Below, piece after piece: positions 14,419-21,318 of a stretch of 21,318 nt of DNA (positions are counted from its first letter, which is position 1; each line of letters begins with the position of its first letter). The DNA is from Deltaproteobacteria bacterium (lineage in GTDB: Bacteria; Myxococcota_A; Polyangia; Polyangiales; Houyiibacteriaceae), in NCBI GenBank assembly GCA_019309605.1, contig JAFDFW010000030.1, positions 1 through 21,318 of the forward strand, read 5' to 3'. The translations under genes and the position numbers were made by a program. The notes below the pieces were generated by a model. The model worked only from the letters and a program-made list of their open reading frames with translations. It was not told the DNA's origin and ran no database searches.

Positions 14419-16871
14419 ACCCGCTCGACACGAACCGGCTGCGCCCGATCGCACCGGACACCGCTATTCTCTGCATCCTGGTGGTCGTCGGACCACAGCT
14501 ATTTGGCGGGGCTTTTCCGTGGTCGGTCGTGCTCATCGCCGGGCTTTCGCTCCTCGGACTCGCAACGGCGCTGTGGGTGCGTCGGTCTTCACCACCTCCT
14601 CTAATCGATGGTGTGTTCGTTGTCATGGGCGTGGCGTGGCTGTGGACTTGCGTTCAAGCCATCTCGCTGCCCTCTGGAGTCGCGCACGCTCTCCGTGTGG
14701 GCTCTGCGCAAACCGCGGATCGCCTCGAAGGTCTTGTTTGGGCGGGCAACATCCCACTCACTATCTCCTGTGACCCTGGTTCGACTCAACTCCAGATCCT
14801 CGTCGGCATCGCCATCCTTGCTGCGTTTCTCACGGCACGCTTTAGCGGGCCAGATGGACTCGGGCCGATCGCCACCGCCACGGTGTTGTCCGCGTTGCTA
14901 CTCGGTCTCGAGGGCTTGGTTCATCGCATCTCGGGCGCAGACGCCGTGTTCGGCATGTACGCGCCCCGGTTCACCCAACCTCAGTTGCTCACCCCCCTGA
15001 TGAATGGCAACCACCTCGGTGGCTTCGCCGCCATGGGTGCGCTGCTCGCGGCAGGTCTCGCGGCGCGGCGAGGCTCGCCATCGAGGCGTGCCTGGGCCAT
15101 CGCGTCTGCTCTATGCGCGATCACCGTCGCGTGGACGCTTTCCCGGGGCGCCATCGGGAGCTTGTTGTTTGGCTTCGTATTGCTGGCGGCGTGGTTGAGG
15201 CGGGGCGGGCGATCCGATCGACGCGGTGCGCTCATTCCCGTAGCTGTTCTCGGATCCGCCGTCGCGGGCACTCTCGCCTTCGCGGGCCTCGAACCAATCT
15301 TACGCCGCTTCGAGGACCAGGGGTTCGACAAGCTTGCAGTCGCGGCGCGCGGCTTTCGCTTGCTCGACGGGTCGACTTGGTGGCTCGGCGTCGGTCGAGG
15401 GGCATTCTCCTCCACATTCGTGGCCAAGGAAGGATCCTTGGCCCGCTACACCCACCCCGAGAACATCTTGGTTCAATGGACGACCGAGTGGGGGCTGCCC
15501 ATCGGCCTGGCGCTGCTCGCCGTGCTAATACCCACGCTATGGAAGCGACTGCGCGAAGCCGAGGAGCCACTGGTTGCCGCAGTCTGCATAGCGATTTTCG
15601 CGTTGAGCCTACAGAATCTGGTCGACTTCAGCCTCGAAATGGCGGGCGTCGTCGTCGTCGTCGCGGCCCTGCTCGGCACGCTGTTGCCCGTGTCGGGCAC
15701 CTCGAGGTCAGAACGCTCGCTCAGGCTATCGGTAGCAGCTCTGGTGGCGTTCACCGTGATATTGCTGGCGTTGGCGCCGCGCGCGCTCGAAAGTGACACA
15801 CAATCGATCGTCGATCGATTGACCCGGGCCATGCGATCTGACGACGAAGCCGGCTTCCAGTCCGCGCTCCGCCAGGGGCTCGCACTTCACCCGGGTGAGC
15901 CTGCGATCGCACTGCTCGCCGGAACGTACGCGGGGTCGAAAGGGTACAGCGATGCCCCGCGCTGGCTTTCGATTGTGATGGAGGAAGCACCAGGCTGGGG
16001 CGCGCCACATGCGGTGGCTGCGCGATGGTTGCTCGCGCGCGGACGGTTCGATCAGGGGCTGCTCGAGATCCGGGAGGCCGAAGAGCGGCACCCCGGAAGC
16101 GCTCGAGAAGTCTTGTGCGAGTTGATCAGTCGCTTTCCGCAGATGGAGCACATCGAACGGTCAGCGCCCGGGGGGGACCTACGCATCTCCTATCTCAATC
16201 GTGTCACCACATGCCGGATGCTCTCGGCTGAGCTACGGGCAGAGATCGACGCGGCTATTCTACAAACCGAGCCCGCCCACGGAGCCGCGGTTCTGCGCGA
16301 GGCTCGCCGGCTTTCTTCTCAAAAACGATCGGCGGACGCGAAGGCTCTCCTCGCGCAAGCCCTCGAGCACCATCCGGACGACGTAGGGCTCCGGGCTGCA
16401 ATGATCCGAGCACATCTGCGGGGGGGTGACGTCGAGGCGGCACAGTCGGCATTGAACGAAGCGAGATCGAGGGGCTTACACAGTCGAACATTGGTCCGGG
16501 CCCAAGCGCGCGTCGAAGCCGCGTCGGGCCAGACCGATCAGATGCGAGCTACGATTACCCAACTCCGGGGACAGTCCCGAGGCGACGCCCGACTGGTTGC
16601 AGGGTCCTTCATGTTGGAGGGGGAGCTCGAGGCATCGCTCGGGAACATCAACGAAGCGCTTGCTGCCTATGCGGCCGCCGACGTCGCAAAGCCCGACACG
16701 CCGGCGCTGCGACACGCTGCCGACCTCGCGCTCCGATCGGAACGACCCACGCGCGCACAGCGCCTCTACCGGGCACTGTGCGCACGCCACCCGGGTGGAT
16801 CAGCATGTGCGCAGGAGGCCCGGCTCGCGAAGGAAGCTAGGAAAGGGCCACCGGGACGGCCCATGCCTTGA
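14415..16871 (+). CDS. wzy: O-antigen ligase/polymerase-family protein with C-terminal TPR-like domain (Wzy candidate)
   Basis: 818 residues from an ATG that overlaps the previous stop (ATGA). Residues 1 to about 460 form a membrane domain of roughly 10-12 helices with the Wzy_C hallmarks: VAWTLSRGAIGSL, with Ser243, Arg244 and Gly245, and a large periplasmic loop reaching HPENILVQWTTEWGLPIG (347-364). From about 480 to the end, the chain is soluble and made of repeated helix pairs with alternating Ala/Leu and acidic-basic faces (ARWLLARGRFDQGLLEIREAEERHPGS; LAQALEHHPDD; ALAAYAAADVAKPD), as in tetratricopeptide repeats. Role: polymerisation of repeat units, or ligation to lipid A or an acceptor. 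The TPR part probably sits in the periplasm and recruits partners. A long in-frame upstream extension to 13809 is rejected because it runs through the methyltransferase. Confidence 0.85.
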   Translation: MNPLDTNRLRPIAPDTAILCILVVVGPQLFGGAFPWSVVLIAGLSLLGLATALWVRRSSPPPLIDGVFVVMGVAWLWTCVQAISLPSGVAHALRVGSAQTADRLEGLVWAGNIPLTISCDPGSTQLQILVGIAILAAFLTARFSGPDGLGPIATATVLSALLLGLEGLVHRISGADAVFGMYAPRFTQPQLLTPLMNGNHLGGFAAMGALLAAGLAARRGSPSRRAWAIASALCAITVAWTLSRGAIGSLLFGFVLLAAWLRRGGRSDRRGALIPVAVLGSAVAGTLAFAGLEPILRRFEDQGFDKLAVAARGFRLLDGSTWWLGVGRGAFSSTFVAKEGSLARYTHPENILVQWTTEWGLPIGLALLAVLIPTLWKRLREAEEPLVAAVCIAIFALSLQNLVDFSLEMAGVVVVVAALLGTLLPVSGTSRSERSLRLSVAALVAFTVILLALAPRALESDTQSIVDRLTRAMRSDDEAGFQSALRQGLALHPGEPAIALLAGTYAGSKGYSDAPRWLSIVMEEAPGWGAPHAVAARWLLARGRFDQGLLEIREAEERHPGSAREVLCELISRFPQMEHIERSAPGGDLRISYLNRVTTCRMLSAELRAEIDAAILQTEPAHGAAVLREARRLSSQKRSADAKALLAQALEHHPDDVGLRAAMIRAHLRGGDVEAAQSALNEARSRGLHSRTLVRAQARVEAASGQTDQMRATITQLRGQSRGDARLVAGSFMLEGELEASLGNINEALAAYAAADVAKPDTPALRHAADLALRSERPTRAQRLYRALCARHPGGSACAQEARLAKEARKGPPGRPMP

Positions 16872-19126
16872 CCCTTTGTTCGAGATCGAGAACGCTAGCG
16901 ATCGGGGAGAACGTCATTCGAGAAAGCAGAGAACAGAGCGACTCGGTGGAGGAACCGGAGTTCGACCTCCGAGAGATCGTGCACATCCTCCGTGAGTACA
17001 AGTGGCTCATGGGAGCTATCACGATAGCTGTGATCGCGATCGGAGTAGTCTGGACCCTCCGAACGCCGAAGATCTACGAAGCCACTTGCACGATCGAGTA
17101 CGACCCCGATCCCTCAAAGCCGCTCGGCGGCCGTGTGGAAGACGTAGCTGACCCCATTGGCAGCTTCTGGGCGACGAGAGAGTTCTTCCAGACGCAGAAC
17201 CTCGTGATAGCCAGCCGCGGTATCGCCGAGCGGGTGGTTCGGAAGCTCGGACTGCACGAAGATCCGACCTACCTCACGCAAGACGACGACACGCTGGGTG
17301 AGACCGGAAACTTGGAAGGCAGCGCGATAGCGCTCCAGTCCCGGCTTACCGTGGATCCCGTGCCCGAGACCCGAATCGTTCGCGTCCACGTACTCGACGT
17401 GAAGCCGGAACGCGCGAAACTGATCGCAGACGCGGTGGCTCAAGCGTATGTCGAAAAGACGATCGAGGATCGGCTGGAATCTACTGATCGCGCAAGGGAC
17501 TGGCTTGAGCACCAACTCAGCACACTTCGTGCGGAGCTGGACGAGGCGGAGACCGTGCTGCACGAGTTCAAGAAGGGACACAACGTGCTGTCGGTGTCGA
17601 TGGAGGATCGACAGAACTTGGTCGCCAGCGACATTCGGGCAACGAACGACAAGCTCACCGAAACCCGCAACCGGCGAATCGAGCTCGAGGCCCGATCGAA
17701 GCGCCTGAGGGTGTCGCTCGGCGACGGACTCGACACCATCGACCCAGCGGTCCTGGCGGAGGATCCAGTGCTGAGCGAGCTCGTGGTCGAGCTCCGGGGT
17801 AAGAAGCAAGAGCGCGACGCTCTGGCGGTTAAGTATGGGCGCGAGCATCCCACCATGAAGACGCTCGCCGAAGAGGTCGAGGGGCTCGAAGGGCAGGTCG
17901 CGCAGGAGAAGACCTTGGTCATCCGGTCCGCCGACCACGACGTCCAGCAGATCAAAGCGGTCGAGGAAGGGCTGCGCGCAGCCGCAAGCGTAGCGCACTC
18001 GGCGGGCCTGAATCTGAATCTGCGCGAGATCGAATACAAGCGCCTCAACCACGACCGAGACAACAAGGCCAAACTCTACGAAATCGTGCTGCAACGGCTC
18101 ACTGAAACCGACCTCACACGGATGCTCAAGACCACATACGTGCGGGTGCTCGACCGAGCACTCCTCCCGGTCAGCCCGGTAAGCCCAAATCTCATGAAGA
18201 ACGTCGGCACCGCTTCGCTGGCCGGTCTCTTGCTCAGTCTCGCGGTGGCTTTTGTCGCAAGCCGACTCGACCACACGGTCCGTTCGGTGGAAGCCGTCGA
18301 GAATCTCGGCGTCACGGTGCTTGGCGTAATCCCGCATTTGGGGAGCGCCGCGGGATCAACGTCGTCGGACGCTAGGGCCGGCCCGAAACAGATCAGCCCC
18401 CCCACCGCACGAGAGGAGCTTATCGTCGTAGATGAACCGATGTCTCCAGCGGCAGAGACGTTTCGGATGATCCGCACCAACCTGACGTTCATGTCGGTGG
18501 ACGATCCGCTCCGAAGCTTCGTCGTCACGAGTGCGCTCCCCCTCGAAGGCAAGACGACGGTCGCAAGCAACCTAGCGATCAGCTTGGCGCAGTTCGGTCG
18601 CTCTGTGCTCCTGGTCGACTCCGACTTACGGAGACCGAGGCTTCACCGCGTCCTCGAGGTCGACAACGACCGAGGTCTCACGACAGTCGTCGACGGAAGC
18701 ACTACCCTGAACGCAGCGGTCCACGAGACAAAGGTGGACGGACTCAGCGTCCTAACCTCTGGGCCCATCCCGCCCAACCCATCCGAGTTGCTTCACTCCG
18801 CCGCCTTTGGCCGTCTCAATGAGGATGTGTTGAAGCACTTTGACTACGTTGTGTTCGATAGCCCGCCCATGGGCGCTGTGACCGACGCCGCAATTCTCGG
18901 TTCACAGGTCGACGGCGTACTACTCGTAGTCCGAGCCGGAGCTAGCACTCTGCACGCGGTCTTAGGGGCAACCAAGCAGCTCCGAAGCGTCTCTGCGCGC
19001 CTGCTTGGCGCGGTGCTGAATGACGCCGACCTCAGGATCAGGGGTACCAGGTACGGCGACAACCAGTACGCATATCGAACCGCATATGGATACGCGCCCG
19101 TCGACGAAGGCGCGGACGCCGCCTAA
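16868..19126 (+). CDS. wzc: Wzc-type polysaccharide co-polymerase / bacterial tyrosine kinase
   Basis: 752 residues. A short N-terminal cytoplasmic segment leads to TM1 (46-64) and a Wzz domain. A long charged coiled-coil region (about 200-410) follows, then a periplasmic PVSPVSPN Pro-rich motif and TM2 (about 446-466). The cytoplasmic BY-kinase domain has Walker A ALPLEGKTT (Lys562), Walker A' LLVDSDLRRPRL (Asp584, Asp586) and Walker B VVFDSPP (Asp664). The C-terminus is a tyrosine cluster: Tyr729, 734, 736, 740 and 742. Known role: autophosphorylation cycles set polymer length and coordinate export with an outer-membrane OPX partner. No OPX protein or phosphatase is encoded in this window. 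The TTG start at 16868 overlaps the wzy stop (TTGA). A GTG at 16946 (codon 27) is a second candidate, and the Shine-Dalgarno is weak for both. Confidence 0.92.
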   Translation: MTLCSRSRTLAIGENVIRESREQSDSVEEPEFDLREIVHILREYKWLMGAITIAVIAIGVVWTLRTPKIYEATCTIEYDPDPSKPLGGRVEDVADPIGSFWATREFFQTQNLVIASRGIAERVVRKLGLHEDPTYLTQDDDTLGETGNLEGSAIALQSRLTVDPVPETRIVRVHVLDVKPERAKLIADAVAQAYVEKTIEDRLESTDRARDWLEHQLSTLRAELDEAETVLHEFKKGHNVLSVSMEDRQNLVASDIRATNDKLTETRNRRIELEARSKRLRVSLGDGLDTIDPAVLAEDPVLSELVVELRGKKQERDALAVKYGREHPTMKTLAEEVEGLEGQVAQEKTLVIRSADHDVQQIKAVEEGLRAAASVAHSAGLNLNLREIEYKRLNHDRDNKAKLYEIVLQRLTETDLTRMLKTTYVRVLDRALLPVSPVSPNLMKNVGTASLAGLLLSLAVAFVASRLDHTVRSVEAVENLGVTVLGVIPHLGSAAGSTSSDARAGPKQISPPTAREELIVVDEPMSPAAETFRMIRTNLTFMSVDDPLRSFVVTSALPLEGKTTVASNLAISLAQFGRSVLLVDSDLRRPRLHRVLEVDNDRGLTTVVDGSTTLNAAVHETKVDGLSVLTSGPIPPNPSELLHSAAFGRLNEDVLKHFDYVVFDSPPMGAVTDAAILGSQVDGVLLVVRAGASTLHAVLGATKQLRSVSARLLGAVLNDADLRIRGTRYGDNQYAYRTAYGYAPVDEGADAA

Positions 19127-19130
19127 TTCT

Positions 19131-20996
19131 GTGCGCGCGGCACCCCAGCAGGCTAGCCGACGGCTACCGGTTTCGCGAAAGGCCCCAGACGACCTCCCCC
19201 GCCGTGCCGTGTATGTTGGCTCCACCGTCCTCCTCGTGGAGTGGGCTGCCGCGTTGATCCGAGGCGGTCTTCCTTCGGTGTCTCCGACGCCAATCGTCGA
19301 GGCGTGGCTCATCGCCGCAGCCTGTTGTTTCGTCGGAGCGATGGGTGCAGGTCTCGTTGTGCATGCCGGACGGTCAGTTCTCCGACGGCTTGGCACGCGT
19401 TTGGAGCGGTTCATGACCGGTGGCGGCATTTGCGTAATAGCCGGACTCGGTGTCGCTCTCGAGGCGATGGCAGCGTCTCCAAAGCTCGGGGTCCCGGTAT
19501 ATGGACAACTGGGGCTTGGTCAGCCCTGGCAGCCGGGGCTCGTAATGGCAGTCGTCCTGGCGGCCATCGCTGTTGGGCTCGCGGTGCTTGGATTTGCGAG
19601 GCATCGGGGGCATGTGGTCACTCTGCTGACGGCCATCATCTGGCTCCATCTTGCGGTGGGGCCGGGCTACCTCGATATGGCGGCGAGGGTAACGCCCCGG
19701 AGACATTTACTCCTCGTCGCCCTATGCCTAGTGACGCTCGATCTCGTCACGGAAACGATACACGCAGGCCGTCAGTCCAAACGACTACGCCGCGCCACCT
19801 TGCTAGCAATCCCATTGGCGGTGTGTGTGTGGGCTGCCGCGCCGTGGCTCGCTAGCAATGATGCGAAGTTGATTGTTGGTGGAAGAACGTCCGTGCCCTA
19901 CCGGATGCTGGCGCTAAGTGCGGCGGCGCCATGGGCACCTGAAAAATGGCATCCGATTGCGGATCCCCCTCGAACGAAGGCAATTCCGCTAGTGTCGCAA
20001 CGCTTGGCCCGTCCATCGCGCGGCGTGGTCCTGGTGATTATCGACACTCTACGTCCCGACGCGCTTGACTGGCAGTCGAATGGGCAACCTTTGGCTCCGA
20101 ACCTTCTGGGTGCTCGGAGAGAATCCCTCAGCTGGTCGCGCGCATATGCCACGTATCCGGGCACAGGTCTGTCAGGAGCGGCAATGTTGGGGCGTACCTC
20201 GTCGCCCAGTCTGCTGACCTCGTTGCGAGCGCAAGGGGTCCGGAGCGTCGCGGTATCGACGAGCGGAGCACTGTTGGCGCCGGACTTCGACGAAACCGAT
20301 GATAGCGCGCGGACGACCGAAATGACGTCCCGCATGGTCCGTTACTCGGACAGAACCACTGCCGCCGCACTCCGAAACTTGGACCTCCTCATGGAGGGCG
20401 AGGAACTCTTCCTGCTGCTCGTACACTACATGGCACCGCACGCTCCGTACGTTGGAAACCGGTCGGCTATCGTTCCCCCTCTGGACAGATATCGAGATGA
20501 GGTCGCCTACGTCGACGAGGCACTCGCTCCGCTGCTCCGTAGACTCAAGGAAGGAGTCGATGCAGGTGACGTGACGGTAGTCGTCGCGAGCGATCACGGC
20601 GAGGAGTTTCTCGAGCACGGGTACCGGACGCACGGCGTCCGCCTCTACGAGGAATCTATGCGAATCGTCCTGTTCATGTCGGGCCCGGGCGTGCGTGCCC
20701 GCCAATCATCGGCACCGGTTTCGGGTGCAGACCTGGCACCAACTTTGGCGGAGCTCCTCGGCGTTTCGGGCACCGAACGAACCTCAGGTCACGACGAGAG
20801 ACGCGAGGTGGAGCAAAGAGTGATCCGCGTCAGCGGTTCGACGTCCTTCGGCTGCATCCGTGGCGCGATCAAATGGATCTACGACGTGGAGGTCGGATAT
20901 TGGGAAAGATACGATCTGATTTCCGATCCCGAGGAGTCGATGAATGGCGCCGGCGACCATGATGTGCCCGAATGGTGCGGCAGACGAAACCGCTGA
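19131..20996 (+). CDS. Membrane-anchored sulfatase/alkaline-phosphatase-superfamily enzyme
   Basis: 621 residues from GTG 19131, 4 nt after the wzc stop. The open frame reaches back to 19020, but that overlaps wzc by 107 nt. Residues 30-240 hold about seven hydrophobic segments; from about 265 a sulfatase-type domain follows. Metal and active-site elements in order: VLVIIDTLRPDAL (Asp305), YATYPGTGLSGAAML (341-348, Thr345 or Ser348 as the likely nucleophile region), HYMAPHAPY (His432, His437), and SDHGEEFLEHGYRTHG (Asp488, His489). There is no Cys/Ser-x-Pro-x-Arg formylglycine motif, so it is probably not a classical sulfate-ester hydrolase. The build, membrane helices plus an outer catalytic domain with Thr in place, resembles phosphoethanolamine or phosphoglycerol transferases. 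At the end of the assembly operon, it may modify the finished or nascent polymer in the periplasm. Confidence 0.75.
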   Translation: MRAAPQQASRRLPVSRKAPDDLPRRAVYVGSTVLLVEWAAALIRGGLPSVSPTPIVEAWLIAAACCFVGAMGAGLVVHAGRSVLRRLGTRLERFMTGGGICVIAGLGVALEAMAASPKLGVPVYGQLGLGQPWQPGLVMAVVLAAIAVGLAVLGFARHRGHVVTLLTAIIWLHLAVGPGYLDMAARVTPRRHLLLVALCLVTLDLVTETIHAGRQSKRLRRATLLAIPLAVCVWAAAPWLASNDAKLIVGGRTSVPYRMLALSAAAPWAPEKWHPIADPPRTKAIPLVSQRLARPSRGVVLVIIDTLRPDALDWQSNGQPLAPNLLGARRESLSWSRAYATYPGTGLSGAAMLGRTSSPSLLTSLRAQGVRSVAVSTSGALLAPDFDETDDSARTTEMTSRMVRYSDRTTAAALRNLDLLMEGEELFLLLVHYMAPHAPYVGNRSAIVPPLDRYRDEVAYVDEALAPLLRRLKEGVDAGDVTVVVASDHGEEFLEHGYRTHGVRLYEESMRIVLFMSGPGVRARQSSAPVSGADLAPTLAELLGVSGTERTSGHDERREVEQRVIRVSGSTSFGCIRGAIKWIYDVEVGYWERYDLISDPEESMNGAGDHDVPEWCGRRNR

Positions 20997-21041
20997 ACCG
21001 TTGTAAGCACGCGGTCAATCCTGCGTGAAGCGACGCGAATC

Positions 21042-21318
21042 TCAACCGAGCTCCCTCGCTGCCCGCTCAAAGCGAGCCTTGCGTGCCTTGGACGCAACTC
21101 GCAGAAGTGGCCGGTCACGCTCCCAGCGACCTCGCTCGTCATCAGGTGCGCCATCCAATAGCCGCGCGAAATCTTCGCTGCCGGTGAGCCGTGTTACGTG
21201 CTGGTACACGCCGTGGAGCGCGATGTGCACCCGCGGATCGAGCGGGGCTTCATCTCGCAGGCGGTCGAGCGCCACCAGATCGGCGCTGAGCTCTGCGATC
21301 AGCGTTGCGGACGCTCGC
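21042..21318 (-). CDS. C-terminal fragment, possibly of an acyl-CoA dehydrogenase-like protein (5' end outside window)
   Basis: The minus strand is open from the right edge to the stop at 21042-21044, about 91 residues, so this is the 3' end of a longer gene. The segment is soluble and helix-rich (LIAELSADLVALDRLRDE, then HIALHGVYQHVTRLTG). It ends WERDRPLLRVASKARKARFERA, which is reminiscent of the C-terminal helices of acyl-CoA dehydrogenase-family proteins. I base this on a short motif only, and a purely structural helical protein is equally possible. It converges on the sulfatase-like gene, with 45 bp between, so it is not part of the assembly operon and likely marks the edge of the polysaccharide locus. 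Confidence 0.45.
   Translation of the reverse strand, partial: RASATLIAELSADLVALDRLRDEAPLDPRVHIALHGVYQHVTRLTGSEDFARLLDGAPDDERGRWERDRPLLRVASKARKARFERAARELG

Noticed and set aside
17114..18337. 407-codon minus-strand ORF
   Set aside because: It is a shadow of the high-GC wzc coding frame: rich in Arg, His and Leu, no recognised motif.
20997..21041. Possible terminator between convergent genes
   Set aside because: The only inverted repeat is a 5-bp CACGC/GCGTG with a 10-nt loop and no T-run, too weak to call.

Overview
The window is a GC-rich bacterial sequence dominated by an envelope or extracellular polysaccharide locus of the Wzx/Wzy type. The left-edge gene encodes a lipoprotein with a long Gly/Ala/Met low-complexity tail after its signal peptide. 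Such tails are common in Myxococcota (Polyangiales-like genomes), so a myxobacterial host is my best guess. This is inference from style, not a marker-gene placement. I see no rRNA, tRNA, CRISPR, transposase or integrase.

Layout. (1) 1-2565, minus strand: a lipoprotein cut by the window edge, a WlbA/WbpB-type UDP-N-acetylglucosaminuronate 3-oxidase, and a GT4 glycosyltransferase. (2) 2623-3453, plus strand: a lone SAM methyltransferase with a strong ribosome binding site, head to head with the glycosyltransferase. (3) 3489-9932, minus strand: a tightly coupled run read asparagine synthetase-like amidotransferase, multi-span membrane protein, GNAT acyltransferase, NodB-type deacetylase and GT4 glycosyltransferase, with stop/start overlaps of 1, 1 and 4 nt at the last three junctions. 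(4) 10027-20996, plus strand: the assembly operon. It holds a GT4 glycosyltransferase, a broken UDP-GlcNAc 2-epimerase, a Wzx flippase, a small methyltransferase, a Wzy/O-antigen-ligase-like polymerase with a TPR tail, a Wzc-type chain-length regulator/tyrosine kinase, and a membrane-anchored sulfatase/phosphotransferase-superfamily enzyme. (5) 21042-21318, minus strand: the C-terminal end of an unrelated gene, possibly an acyl-CoA dehydrogenase, marking the right border of the locus.

How the genes fit together. WlbA supplies a step toward 2,3-diacetamido-uronic acid sugars. The three glycosyltransferases build a repeat unit on a lipid carrier. The two methyltransferases, the GNAT enzyme, the deacetylase and the amidotransferase could decorate it. 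Wzx flips it, Wzy polymerises it and the Wzc-like kinase controls chain length and export. No outer-membrane Wza, initiating sugar-phosphate transferase or tyrosine phosphatase is present, so these must lie elsewhere.

The most notable anomaly is the 2-epimerase. It has both conserved ends, but roughly 35-40 codons are missing in the middle, including the conserved GD motif, and the two halves are in different frames. Just upstream, a 20-codon TTG-started ORF with a good Shine-Dalgarno overlaps the end of the glycosyltransferase and may be a second deletion scar.
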